Of a stretch of 64,000 nt of DNA, positions 35,452-46,993 are shown in pieces. Origin of the DNA: Cheiracanthium punctorium (Eukaryota > Arthropoda > Arachnida > Araneae > Cheiracanthiidae). Within the stretch, counting starts at the first letter, position 1; the number at the start of each line of letters is the position of its first letter. The stretch is taken from contig JAWZYV010012385.1 of assembly GCA_038373885.1 (NCBI GenBank), positions 496,001 through 560,000 of the forward strand, given 5' to 3'. The position numbers and the translations under genes are program-made. Under the pieces are notes generated by a model. That model was not told the DNA's origin, did no database searches, and saw nothing but the letters and a program-made list of their open reading frames with translations.

Positions 35452-35614
35452 CAGTGTATGTCAGCCTATAAGACACACTTTCAACTTCGAAATATTATTT
35501 CATTTTTTATGTGCGTTTTATACCCCGAATGTAAAATACAGAATATAAAATATAAAACACATTGCAAACCACAGCCTAAATTTACTGATGCGTTCTAAAC
35601 GCCAAGATATACGG
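35452..35614. mobile_element. Small TA-flanked MITE (mariner/pogo type)
   Basis: The left end CAGTGTATGTCAGCCTATAA and the right end read inverted, CCGTATATCTTGGCGTTTAG, agree at about 60% of positions. TA lies on both sides (35450-35451, 35615-35616). The interior holds AAGACACAC and GTGCGTTTTATAC as imperfect inverse copies. Confidence 0.5.
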
Positions 35615-35814
35615 TACGTGAAATTAATATCTTGCTAAACGTCTGCTCTATATATTACCACTGAAACTGAACAGTCAGAAAATTATTCCAGATACAATAC
35701 CTCGCATTTTAAAAAGCACTGCAAAGACATTTATTCAAATATTAATTTAAATGCTGTAATGATATTTAAAAATAATACTCAAAATTTTTTACTTCTCTCT
35801 TTTTATGTGACCTT

Positions 35815-36210
35815 AAAACTTTGATGTTTCTTTGTGCAACTATAAGTCTTAAAATAAAAAGTGCACGTAAGGAATGTCAGATTGAGTTATTCTTTTACCA
35901 AAAGTTTATTCCGTGTCAAAAAGTTTGCTTAAAAGTAAAATATAAAAATACGCAATTACTTTTCTTACTTTATTACACCATAAAAAAGCAAAACAAAGCA
36001 AAAAAGCATCACGCCAGGAAATTAAATTCTTTTGTACGCAAAAAGTCGATTCAAAAGCTAGAAGCTACTGCATAATTCAGGACTTATATATAGGGAGGGG
36101 AGGAAAAAAGCTTTCAATCTTTTAATATGTACAGTGCAGTCATAAAGGTTAAGATTTTGAGGAAAGAAAGTTTTAATTAAACTATGTCTGGAAATTTCCA
36201 TTTGAATGTT
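35815..36210 (+). repeat. Interspersed repeat family B, copy 3
   Basis: Parallels copy 2 across almost 400 bases with many small differences. An 84-codon open frame belongs to the repeat and is not called. Confidence 0.75.
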
Positions 36211-37065
36211 AAAGGTTAATATTAATTACAGTTACGCGGTGTGAGCACCATCTAAAAAAATACTTTTGATTTACTTTATGAACGAGTGTTGCTACTTGCA
36301 CTTATACCGGATATTATTTTTTGAAGTACCTTACAAAAAGGTTTTTTTTCCCTTCACCAAACCTAGCTATGCATTTTCTTTTTCAACATTCAAATTACTT
36401 CAGTGATGACATCAGTAGATATCTGTCTACGCGCATATTCATAACTCAGTTTTACAAGTGAATATTTTATTTCTTACTGCAGAATTTCAAATATGCCGTA
36501 CGGGGCAATACATGATTGGACCATTCAGTAGTGATACTCCAAGATTAAAAAAATAACTTCCCAATTTAAATTCTATAGGCGTTTGTACGTTGGAATACTT
36601 CAGCATTTCAAAATCTAGAAGCATTCATTATTTTAAAAAGAAGTGAGTATAAAAAAATTCATGAACAAGAGAGTACATTTAGATTTTATTCTTTCAAACA
36701 CATACATGTAAAAATCGTAAAGGAATATCTTGAAAGATCAATCAGGTTATGCAGTATATAAAGTAATATCTTATCCCACCTATGTCCGAGTTTGATTCTC
36801 GGCTTCTCGTTTGTTCCTTTTAATAATCGAAATCGTGCGAAATCGTTTGTTCCTTTTAATAGGTGGTAATCTTTGCCCCCCATGGGGCCCAAGATTTCCA
36901 TTGGATAGCCAGTATATCCTTGGCCACACACGACTGAATGGCCAATACCATCGGCCTTTACAGTGGGGAATGAAAAATCGGCGAAAGTACGTCCTTTATT
37001 ATAAAAAAAAGTTTGGTTACTGTCTATGAAATTGTTGAAAAATAAGTTTAAGGACATGTACTTCG

Positions 37066-37285
37066 GAGGATTTGTGTGCTTGGCCTGAAACCCGCTTATA
37101 AATCCACGTCAGTAGGACAACAAAAGGGGGGGATATCCTCCGTGGGGGTCTTTCTAAGGGGTCCTAACACTTATTTACGCTAGTTCCGGATAAAACCACC
37201 GGAAACTCCGTACGGTTAGGTAGACATCCGCGCAATGGGACCCGGACCCGGGACTTTCACACTTCGGTATTCTACCATTTTCAAG
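37066..37285 (+). repeat. Interspersed repeat family A, copy 3 (full-length type)
   Basis: Begins TTTGTGTGCTTGGC, continues AGTAGGACAACA, GGGTCTTTCTAAGGGGTCCT, CGGATAAAACCAC, ACTCCGTACGGTTAG, CGCGCAATGGGACC and GGGACTTTCACACTTCGG, ending at TCTACCATTT. Copy 4 at 48.1 kb has the same order and length (about 215-220 bp), so these are probably the unit's real limits. Confidence 0.75.
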
Positions 37286-37442
37286 AAAAGTAAGTTTTTT
37301 TAATACATTTTACTAAAACTTAATCAGCAATATATAGATTTTGTAGCCAGCTAATGGATCCATTCGCCAAACATTTAAAATAGTGAGTTAGCATTCAAAG
37401 TAGCTCATCGTATTTTATATAACAGGAACATTTTAATTCACC

Positions 37443-37706
37443 ATGGGAAATATAACGGTAATCGAGGCAGCTGTCCAGCGCAATTCCCATTTTGTCCCAG
37501 AGTCAAGCCGGCCATTTAAGTTACCTGTAGGGAACATTCTTATTTACTTCACAGCATTCACAAAGCCAGTCTCGAATTTCAAGCAAATTCATCCGAAAAT
37601 ATCTGAAAGAAAGCACTACTTCTGCTTCCACGTTAGTCGACATTGTGACATTAGGGCATGGCCAACCATTGTAAATTATTTTTTTATTTATTCATTTTCA
37701 ATATAA
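37443..37706 (+). other. GC-richer open frame of unknown nature
   Basis: An 87-codon frame beginning at ATG 37443 (context CACCATGG) is richer in G and C than its surroundings and starts MGNITVIEAAVQRNSHF. It has no recognised domain and no splice partner. It may be part of an old transposon. Not called as a gene. Confidence 0.2.
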
Positions 37707-38499
37707 GAAAGTGACGAGAGAGCGAAATATTTTCTTAAAAGTGTTTGGATAACATTATTAGAAACAGTCTTTAAAATATATTCGGTTATTCTTTTTGGAA
37801 ATCATGCAACTTTTGGAGAATTTAATTGCGCTGGAGACTCGGAAAAATTTAAAATGTCTTTTTACAAGTTGTACTATGCGCTGTTATAAGCAAATGAACC
37901 TACTGGAGTTACGAAACACCCAGAAAAAAAGTTAAATATACTGAATTTCGCAATATTTTCCTGAACATGTAACCCTCGGCCCATTTTCGACGGCGATGCT
38001 TGTGCTTACGAATTTTTCCCTCAAAGTTGCATGAGGCATGCGCAGCTTTACTATTAGTGTCAGTTCATAGTGCACTTGGTGCAGAAGCTTTATTAGTTTT
38101 TTCGAGTATTTAGCATCATTGGCTTGCTTTTAAAACTGTCCTAAAGTGCCGTGGTGACATTCGCAGAATGTTTTTTTTTGTGGAAGAAAACTGAAGAAAG
38201 GAAATGTGTGGGGAAGAAGTCAACAATTCCAAGTGAGAATGAGAGGTGCTTCTTTCCTTTCGACCTCCTGGCTCTCTGGCTGTGAAAACGTAATGGGAAT
38301 CAACGCCTTGCCCTTCGCAAGCTCAAGGTAGAAGACGTAAAGCGCATGCTCCAGTTTGTGGCAGAGCGAATATAGCCAAGCCGCTTCCAACGTTTTGCTC
38401 ATCTCGAGAAGCGTGTTTCCCTGTCACATCGCAACGTCTCGTTGTCCGGTCATTCGGGAGTCGGGCGACAAAGGAAAATCATAAGGATTCTTATAATTC

Positions 38500-39028
38500 A
38501 TTCAATTCAATTATCGGATTTCCCCTGTTTTTTATTGGGCGTTAACATACGACTTGCACATCCTGAGAAAACGCCACTGTTCATTACCAGAGTTCAATGC
38601 GTGCACCTTTTGTTCCTCTAACCACATGTAAACGATACTCAAGGTCATCCCATGTTCTAGCTAGCATGTACTGCGGTTTTTCTTAAACATGTTACGGGAA
38701 TTTCTCTGAAAGGTAGTTACGGATTTTGATTCAAAACACCAACCTACACAATGAGCTTTCTTAGTTGCAGTCGCCATAACTGCCATGAATATTCCCGCAA
38801 CATCATTGCTCTGTTTAAAACTCGCAAAATCTCCATTGGCTTTCAGTGCTGAAAACTGGAGATGCAGCGCCATATGTGAACACATTGTGAATGTTATTTT
38901 TTTTACGATGTCAAAAATAATTCGTGAGCCTGTGGAGTATTATTGTGCATGCTGCATATTCATACGACAATTTGTTGATTTTATATGAATTTTGTAAAAT
39001 GTGTCCAGGACTTTTCGGCACCCTGTAT
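38500..39028 (-). pseudogene. Internally deleted mariner-like element, transposase relic
   Basis: On the minus strand MATATKKAHCVGW and SKSVTTFQRNSRNMFKKN (about 38777 to 38670) match the N-terminus of a mariner-like transposase family, KA.CV.WF.ESKS...VQR.FR. Without any catalytic core the next codons, one frame over, are TWDDLEYRLHVVRGTKGARI and ELW then stop (about 38660-38600), the C-terminal tail of the same family. The 5' end TACAGGGTGCCGAAAAGTCC (read from 39028) is a typical TIR. The matching TIR at the left was not found. Hence an internal deletion removed all three catalytic residues. Confidence 0.65.
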
Positions 39029-39885
39029 TTTTCACCAGTATTTGTTCAAAGGAAATGGATAGGAAGAAGGTTTAGTTTTCAATTGACATGTGCTCACTTT
39101 TACCATATTTCATGCAGTTTTTGGAAATCTAAATTTTACTTGACTAAAAATGCACATAACTAAATTTAATGTCTCCTTATAATTTTCCCTTTGCTATAAT
39201 TGCCAATTTGATCACTACAATAATGCATACTGAGCAGTTTTATAATTTGACTTGAACCATGCACATCAATACTTAAAATCATATTTATGAAATATACTTT
39301 TGGACAAATTAAAATTTAACTATTAACAGCTTAACCCAAGGTGTTAATACGACCTAAAAGCGTTCAATTATTTATCTAAAATATATTGCACTGAAAACTA
39401 TCTTAAGTATCACTACAAAAATAGTTCAGAGACATGCTAAAATTAGTAGGCATGCCTACCTTAATTATGATTTTTATTTTCAATTAAGAGCTATCATCCA
39501 TTAAAACTCTTACAACTTTATTGGGGTTTCATATGCAAGTAACGATATAGTTTTGCAAGTTTACATTGCGAGAAAAAGAATGAGACTAATTTATTTAGAA
39601 GAGTTCCTTTAAACTTGTTACAGCCAATATTTTTTCCACGTTATCAAAGTTGTGGAATTCTCGGCTCCTACAGTAGCTTTGGACTATTTTAATTGTAAAA
39701 ATTTATATAAAAGCCACTAAAGTATAAAAATTTAAATAAAAATAAGGGAGATAAAAATCTGGATAGCTCTTTGGGAAAGTTTTCAGCTGAGTTAAAGAAT
39801 CCTAACAATATCAATATTTGTGATCCATTTTTAAGAGCCTGTCCAGCAACATAAACGTGTGTGTGATTATGGCGATCTGCCAATT

Positions 39886-39960
39886 GGTGGAGTGCCTTGG
39901 CAGGAGGATTTTCTAAGGGGTTCTAACGCAACATAAACGTAGAAATGCATTATTTGTGCA
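39886..39960 (+). repeat. Interspersed repeat family A, fragment
   Basis: GAGGATTTTCTAAGGGGTTC followed by TAACGCAACATAAACG matches the middle of family A. Confidence 0.4.
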
Positions 39961-41600
39961 GCTTATCCATTTTAATGTACTTCTCCTGAGGGGGAAAAAT
40001 ACGGACTCCTAACGCTAAACAGTACATTCATCCATTGATATAGTTTTAAACGCAGCTTTCCCACCTTTGTAAAACATTCTCTACATTCCTGAACTGAATG
40101 TAGTAATCCTGATTTAACGGGAGTAGGCAAATTTTTAGGTATCCATGATACCAATCATTAAACAAGTGTGCAGCAAATAAACTCAAATTGTCTGCGCACT
40201 ACTACAGAAAAATTTATAAATTTACTGGCAAAATTAGAGTTAAGAAATTTCAGTTTCTACAAAGAAAGATTTTGCCCCTTTCCTAGCCTTAAATATGAAG
40301 GGTTGACTGAAATATTACTCAAGTTCATTCAAAATGAACTTAAGTAATCCAAATAAAAATATCCAAAGGATAGTTTTTTTTAAGCGATCAATAAAATTGC
40401 GTCTCCAAATTAAACAATTCATGGAAAATTAATTTTGAACTACCACATTTAGACGTTTGCTATTCTAGCACAGTGTTATTCCATAGCAAGCGTTGCATCT
40501 TGCAAATTTACAATCGAGGAGGTGAAGAAAACTACACTGGCAAACTAAAAAAGTAAAGTGATGAGGAAGTCTGATTTTTGTACTAACCATACCCTTTTAA
40601 GGTTCCATAAAATGCTAGACAATATTTTTAAATAAGTAATTATTCTGTGAAGTTTAAAGGAACAAGTTTTTTTACAAACTGCCTTTAAATAACATTAAAC
40701 TATTGTATGCCTTAATTTACAAGCTGTATAATTTCTGAAGAAAATTCTTTTATATGCAGCAAATTTTTTGCAGCAATTGTAAGGATTCCCTTTACAATTT
40801 ATAACTATCTCCATCGTTTCTCCACAATGCACTAAAAAGGAAATCTTGACAGTGTGTTGTAACATTTAATAAACCAATACACGGTGGTAAAAAAATCAAA
40901 ATTTTATTCATCAATCTAATACACTGCAATTTTTCTGAAGTAAATGTATCTCAGGAGTTAATTTTTACGATAGTGAGAAAAAGTATTAATTTGGATACAC
41001 GTTAGCGTTTACACACAACGTCTCACTTCATTCAGCATACATTCATGTTCTAATGCTAATGTATGAAATATTTAAAAATTTCACACCCTTATTGAAAGGG
41101 AAGGGTCAAGATTAGCAAGCAGGTATATTAAAAATATTTCGATATTTTAAATACCATCTTAAGATATTTTTAAGCTTAACTCTACATTAAAAACAGATAT
41201 TACGAACTAATGTAACTAAGAATTCCAATAAATGTAAACAATGTTGCTTTACAACTGTATGTAGATACACTTATAAAATGATCGTCTTGTGAAGACCAAA
41301 TACATTACTTGAATGCCAATTAAAATTTTCTATGCTAAAATATAAAAATCTGGACGATACAAAAATTGCATAGTAATGATTCACTCAAATACCCTTATCT
41401 TCCTACATTAAACGTGATGAAAAATGAAGTTTTAAATACGAGCTTTATAGCTCGGTCACTAATGAATTCAGATTTCATAAGCAAAACTGATCCCATAAAA
41501 TATTTGAATTTTCAGTTTGCAATTTAATGAGTTCATGCTCGAACTAAAGAAAAATTTAGAGTTATAAATAGCATGAAATAAGGAAATATATGTTTTACAC
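39961..41600. other. AT-rich stretch, no gene recognised
   Basis: No coding or transposon signature. It lies downstream of the membrane-protein gene and may include long 3' UTR sequence. Confidence 0.45.
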
Positions 41601-41613
41601 ATCGCATTTAAAA

Positions 41614-41619
41614 TTTATT
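41614..41619 (-). promoter_or_regulatory. Poly(A) signal AATAAA for the membrane-protein gene
   Basis: AATAAA on the minus strand, about 140 bases after the stop codon at 41757-41759, in a suitable place for 3' end formation. Confidence 0.5.
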
Positions 41620-41756
41620 TTTTAACGATTCTAAAAATCGTTTCGTCTTTCTAAGCTTGCTGCAAATTATTTGCAAAAATTAAATTTTGCAATTTCCGTG
41701 TCACGATCTTATCCTAAGAGTCATTTTTCGGTTCATAACAGATTTTCGCTTGCGTA

Positions 41757-44687
41757 TTATACGTCAAAAGTTTTTATGAGCACATATAATATAAACACAC
41801 ATTTCAGTACGACAAAATGAGAGAAGTATCGTTGAGAAGCAAAATGTACGCAGCTACAAATCATGACAACATACAAAAGTATGTCTACTCCTGACCATGG
41901 AACATAATACTTGTACGTCATACTAGCTGCCCATAAATGAATCCCAGCAGATACTGTTGTAGCATGATGTGTAAATAGATATGCAATCAAAAGAAAACCT
42001 GTCCGCTGCAGAATTATAATTGGATGAGGAAGTTCAAAAACGTAGTACGCCTGTTCCCAAATGAGGGACACTATAAATACAAGGAGAGATGCAATTTTAA
42101 CGTCTGAAATTCTCGCTGCCATAATCCACAGATCTTCGAGAATCATAATATTCAAAATCATACTTGTACTTCGATATAGCAAAAATATGTATATTTGTGA
42201 TAATAAGTTGATCATGCATACATCAGAAGTGTTAAACTTTCGAATCCAAGTTGAGACAGCAGCCACAATTAGACTTCTCACTAGCAGCGTGTCTGCAGAA
42301 GGATAATTGGCCTTTGTTATGTCAAAAAGTTGACTTAGCTTCCTGCAAAAAAAAATAAAGGGGAATATAAGTTAATTGATGTAAAGCCAATTTTAAAAAT
42401 GGAGCAATTTTATCACAGTCTAAAGCATCTAATGTTTAGATAAAACAAAGTATATTCTTTGTTAAAAGCTCTTAAATCAAGAGAAAGATAAAGCCTTATA
42501 ACATTTCGAAAAAGACATAACTCCCAAAAATACAGTTTCGGGAATTTATCGAGCAGGGATTTTGCATTTATGTTTGAATTGTACGGAATGCATGTTTAAA
42601 TTAACAAATTACTACAATGCATGCAAGATTTAATCCATACACAATTAAACTTAAAAACTGATTAAATTTCAATGTTACAGTCAAAGACCTTATTTAATAA
42701 GGTATAGATTACTGCAAGATTGGGTACACCTGCAGCTAGTTTAAGTGCAGGGCTACACACTACAGGTTTAGAAATCTTAGAAATTAAAGATTTTACAGCT
42801 GAAAATTTTTGACTACAAAAATAAATTAATCAAATAGTGTGCACACATACAGAATAACGTTTTAACTTCGTCAAGCATATCGGCAATTCTGAATAAACGA
42901 TATGTGTATTTTACTAGTTAAAGTTGTTCTATTTAATTGACGTTTTATCACAATATTAAATCGTCTTCGAAATTTGGTTATATTATACACATTCAAGAAC
43001 AGTGCTATGTTTTACCTACAACATAGGTTTCCAACGTGGGTGATAACGCCCCCGTGTGGACGTTTGAGGCTTTCAGGGGGGCGGTAAAAAACCCAGAGAA
43101 AATAAGGAGGCGTTGGTATGGCACGGAGGGGCGTTGGAAGATTAACCAAATATAGTCCAAAAAGACTTAAAAATCACTGAATTTCATTTCTATTACCTGT
43201 GCGAAAATTCACATATTTCGATACGAGACTTCGCTGTTGACAGAAAGAGATACCTCTCCAAAACTTTTATTCCTCTTTTTTAAATGAAGGAGAAATTCAG
43301 TGGAGTTTCAATTCCAACAACATTCTATACATTAGTATTTTTTTTTTTTAATTTGTTTTCACCATGCATTATGTACTCTTATTTCTCTGGAGTGGGAGGG
43401 GGGGGGAGGTATTGAAATATTCACTAGAAAAGGGGGCGCCAGTTCAAAAAAGGTTGAGAACTTACGATCTACAAAATGGAGACGTTAAGTCATCGGGTTC
43501 TAGGTTTTTTTTTTAGGGGTCCACTGAAGTGGTACAACAGCTCAGTAAATGTACACACTAAAACATTAATCCGTTACTCTATTTGTATGATATTCATAGT
43601 AAAAGAACACAAAAATATACACATCAACGAAATTACTTTTCAACAGAAAAAAGTTTGATCAGGGAAGTAAATGGAGCGTGAAATAGCTTTATTGCAAGGT
43701 AGGAAGTGAACAATGCCGATCTATAAACCGAAAAGCTTATTTAAAAACCTTAAGTACGTACAGAGCGTATTCATTGCGCCTGTGAACTCACCAGATCAGT
43801 CTACTTTCTACCAAGCTCTTGAACAATATACTAGAATGTTGAAAGTATAACGGGCACAGATAAAGGAAAGAGTCCTCTAGCAATGTAAGCTAACAATGTT
43901 TAAGGATTCCCTCAAGACTGTAAAAAACTGAATTCCTTAAAATTAGTCCCCCACCGCAGAGACAGATAAGATTCTTAGTTGAATGTACTCTCACCGTAAT
44001 ATAATTTTAGAACACTTCAGTCAAGCGTAGGACCAAATTTTACATGTAATCCAATTTTATTTGTCGAATATATTAATTCTGAGTATGCAAGTTAAAAACG
44101 GCTACATAAAAGTTTCAGCAAAATCGTGCCAATTTAAAATTCGGAAAATGTACTTTGTAGTTAAGGCAGTTGAAGAGTTTCCTTTGGTAATTTCTTCCTA
44201 AAACCCGCTACCCTTCCACTAAAAGCAGGCATATTCCCTGCTACAGATAACTGGTTTAAGGTCGATAGTGCTCCTAAACCAGCCACACATTAATTAACTG
44301 GCTCTCACACACACACACACACGTTTCTGAGGATATTTCAGTGGCAAGTAAATCAAAATACACCTAGAGTTCGTGAAATCTCAAATAAGGGGTCTTCATA
44401 TTTTAACTATTAGGCACTCCCAATTTCTCGTTAGTTTTGTTGTGTTTTAATTATTCGCTAATCAAACCTCTGTTTTCGAACGAAATTTAGTGGTACGAGT
44501 TTGTGTTAACGCTATGCAAAGCAGTAACATAAGACAACTATCAAAAATCCAACATTAAAACAGGATGAATTCCAGAAAGATTAATAAACAAACAAATTGC
44601 ATAATATAACGAGGAAATATGTATGCATAACCAAGATTTTAAGCCTCAACATTTTTCTTACCTCCCAATGTTTTCTGTAATCATCAT
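41757..44687 (-). CDS. Two-exon gene for a 203-residue multipass membrane protein, join(44687..44662, 42342..41757)
   Basis: Exon 2 is a 195-codon stop-free frame on the minus strand. Its left border is a textbook acceptor (a T-rich tract then TGCAG, exon starting at 42342). The frame needs two bases before its first G. Upstream, at 44662, a strong donor (GGGAG then GTAAGAAA) ends a 26-base exon that opens with ATG ATG and leaves exactly AG, so the join makes AGG with no frame break: MMITENIGR then KLSQLFDITK. The intron is 2319 bp. The product is very hydrophobic, with likely membrane segments at residues ~34-48 (LIVAAVSTWI), ~57-73, ~94-115 (IASLLVFIVSLIW), ~121-140 (IILQRTGFLLIAYLF), ~160-178 (VDILLYVVMICSCV) and ~184-200. 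Loops carry FELPHP and SMTYKYYVPW. I do not recognise the family. The compatible splice phases and length make it the best host gene here. Confidence 0.7.
43022..43466. mobile_element. hAT-type MITE in the intron of the membrane-protein gene
   Basis: The left end CATAGGTTTCCAAC and the right end read inverted, CGTAAGTTCTCAACC, resemble the CAGnGGTTCTCAACC ends of hAT elements. Flanks ACCTACAA (43014-43021) and ATCTACAA (43467-43474) are an 8-bp target duplication with one change. GGGGGCG-type blocks lie near both ends. Non-coding. Confidence 0.75.
44305..44322. repeat. (CA)n microsatellite
   Basis: About nine CA units, within the intron of the membrane-protein gene. Confidence 0.9.
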
Positions 44688-44837
44688 GAACCTTTAAAAA
44701 CAACGCCTTTATACTTAATTAAACTCAGAAACCCGCCTCTCAACGACAGTTAATGCTTCTACAGAATTAAAATAGGCTTCGTACTAAAATACCCACAACT
44801 CACTGCTGCTAAGTAATAAGATTGCTTAACCACACTC

Positions 44838-44850
44838 TATATATAACAAT
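44838..44850 (-). promoter_or_regulatory. Possible TATA box of the membrane-protein gene
   Basis: TTATATATAGAGTGTGG on the minus strand lies about 150 bases upstream of the ATG at 44687, leaving a 5' leader of about 120 bases if transcription starts about 30 bases downstream. TA-rich words are common in this DNA, so the evidence is positional only. Confidence 0.3.
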
Positions 44851-45109
44851 CTGCAGTATTTTGGTTTGGGGAGTTCTTTAATTCAGTCCCGATAATTTCG
44901 AGAGACAATTCTCAATTCTAGAGCTTACGTTTCTTTAACTACTTACGTTTGTCGCGTCAGAAGAACATTGTTGTTGTTGTGAGTGTCTAGATGGTCCACA
45001 GGAAACATTTTGAAGCCAAAAAGAAAAGCAAGAATGTAATTTCCTAACAGTGAGAGTTCCTTCGTTAAGAAGTTTTTTTTAATGGCAAATGCTAACCGTT
45101 TATAGGCAC

Positions 45110-45275
45110 TGGCAAGTACTAAAGCCTGAAATGTAAATTTACCATGAGTTCGTCTAATGGGTGAACCATTGTTGCCTCTTATGAAGAGACGGATGAAATA
45201 TCACCCTTACCCATGCTGGTTATCGAACCTAGGCTTGCAGTATGCTCGAAAGGTTCTTTAGCCACCAACCGGGGC
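45110..45275 (-). repeat. tRNA-headed SINE-like repeat
   Basis: On the minus strand an A-box-like TGGCTAAAGAA (45264-45254) is followed 24 bases later by a B-box-like GGTTCGATAACC (45229-45218), then by a tail CATGGGTAAGGGTGA typical of SINE bodies. The tRNA-like arms do not close, so this is not a working tRNA gene. The left boundary is estimated. Confidence 0.5.
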
Positions 45276-45780
45276 CCATCGCGATTCTATCAGACATGCT
45301 TGTGCACTCCGATGAGTCATCCAAAGAGGTCTACGGCTGCTTAGTCATTGATTCCAGCACTAAGATACGTCATCTAACGCCGAATCTAACCAATGCGAAA
45401 ACGTCCGTAGGCCTCAAAGAGTGCACAAACAGTCCCGATAGGATCACTAAGGCTCTGCACCACCCCTTTGAAGCGCAAATATTTTTGCTTCGCTCTCAAG
45501 ATTTCCGAGATGCAAGAAGATATTGTTATATTTCCGACATGAATTTCGTGAATAATATGCAGATATTCCTAAAAATTTTTTTTTTCCAATGGAGGGTCTC
45601 TGCCTTGGATGTATTGGCCACTTCTAAAGCTGAAGTTATTGGTCACTTTATTACGGGGACAAATAGTAGGTGGACCTGCAACGATCGCTCCCCATGAAGG
45701 GACGGACACAGTGACAGCCACGCCCAGTCGGAGATCGTACCCCGACCGCTGGAGCTGAACCCGATACCGTAGTACGGTTT
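45276..45780. other. GC-richer block next to the SINE head, unidentified
   Basis: This 500-bp block stands out by composition from the surrounding AT-rich DNA. A 151-codon plus-strand frame (45242-45697, MLERFFSHQPGP...) crosses it and the antisense of the SINE head, with no recognised domain, so I do not call it a gene. Its right edge, read inverted, has TATCGGGTTCAGCTCC, faintly like a pol III B box. Probably a composite of short interspersed repeats. Confidence 0.35.
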
Positions 45781-45946
45781 ATTTCTAAAGATCGCTGTAC
45801 AAAATTTAAGGCATCGTCACTTAGCTATCTCATCATTTTTGTAGGAAACTATGTATATGTTATAGAGGTAGGATATATCACTGATGCTTAAAATGTTTTG
45901 CGACTAACAGTGAAAGCGATGGAAATAGGAGGTTTCGGTGTGTTAA

Positions 45947-46447
45947 CCCTTTATAAGGCGAGTTCATGTGTAGAGTGTCGAAAGCACTTCGGATTTCTCT
46001 GGCCAATTTTTTAGGATTAATTCATAAATTTTAATTCATTAGGATTAATTCATGAATTTCGTTCATATATTTTCACTCTATCGTAGTATCCCACGTGAAA
46101 AATTGGAGAAACAAGTATTAAACAAACATAGAAATTTTGCAGGATAATGCATTAATTATTCACAAAATCAAAGTCAGAAAACTATCTGCTGCTTGTACGC
46201 GGAATTAAACGCAAAACTATGTAATTTAATGCAATGATGCTTATGTTCAATTTTCGAGTAATTATTCAAACTTTACTTAAAATTACGAATGAAAAAAAAG
46301 TTCATAAGCCAAATATTATTTAGAATCTAGATGCATGGAAATAATATACATCCAATATAGCTAAACAAAAATCAGAAAATTCACTATTGATAATTGATTT
46401 GTGTAGACCGTAGGTGGTACGATTTCTTACCACGGCCTGATAAAGGG
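45947..46447. mobile_element. piggyBac-type MITE (TTAA flanks), copy 1
   Basis: TTAA at 45943-45946 and 46448-46451 flank ends CCCTTTATAAGGC and, read inverted, CCCTTTATCAGGC. TTAA duplications with CCC-type ends are diagnostic of piggyBac-like transposition. Inside, AGGATTAATTCAT occurs twice near 46012 and 46039. No transposase. Confidence 0.75.
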
Positions 46448-46511
46448 TTAAATGTTAAACAAACTAATGGCCAATTGTCTCATTTTGAATGATCATTCAT
46501 AACGTTTACAA

Positions 46512-46709
46512 CAGGTATGGACAACCTTTGGAAATTTGCGATCCAAACTTTTGAATGTTAGCAAAGTTGTAGGCCGTATAATCGAGATTTATATGGAAGT
46601 TTGAATGGTTTATATGAGTTTTATATGGGATTTTGATATGTTCCGAGTGCAGGATCAATAGCCGCTGGAGAGCCATATCTGGTCCGGTGTCCGGAAGTTG
46701 CTCATATGT
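46512..46709. mobile_element. hAT-type MITE
   Basis: The left end CAGGTATGGACAACC and the right end read inverted, ACATATGAGCAACTTCCGG, match the CAGGxxTGGxCAAC ends of one hAT group. Flanks GTTTACAA (46504-46511) and GTTTATAA (46710-46717) are an 8-bp duplication with one change. GGTCCGGTGTCCGG near the right end is also typical. Confidence 0.65.
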
Positions 46710-46993
46710 GTTTATAAGATACGTGAGATCTCACTTTCAGAGTTCAGAGCTAAAATTATTAAAGAAAAATTGTAAAATGGTCTTAGATTTCTGCAAATTT
46801 TTAAATTTTCAAAACATTTAATGATATATTTCTTATACGCACTGCATTTTAAATAGGCATTGTTTTTAATAACTAGGAAATTTACACTGTAAATGAACCA
46901 GATCATCTAATTTTTATTCTTTTATTCTGTACGATGATGTTTACATAAATTGTATAAAACCTTTTATATCATAAAACAAATTTGGGAAAGATA

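Noticed and set aside
38220..38402. 60-codon minus-strand frame (MSKTLEAAWLYSLCHKLEHA...) as a Tigger HTH fragment
   Set aside because: LEHALYVFYLELAKGK is faintly like the CENP-B-type second HTH, but no other Tigger sequence or TIR lies nearby.
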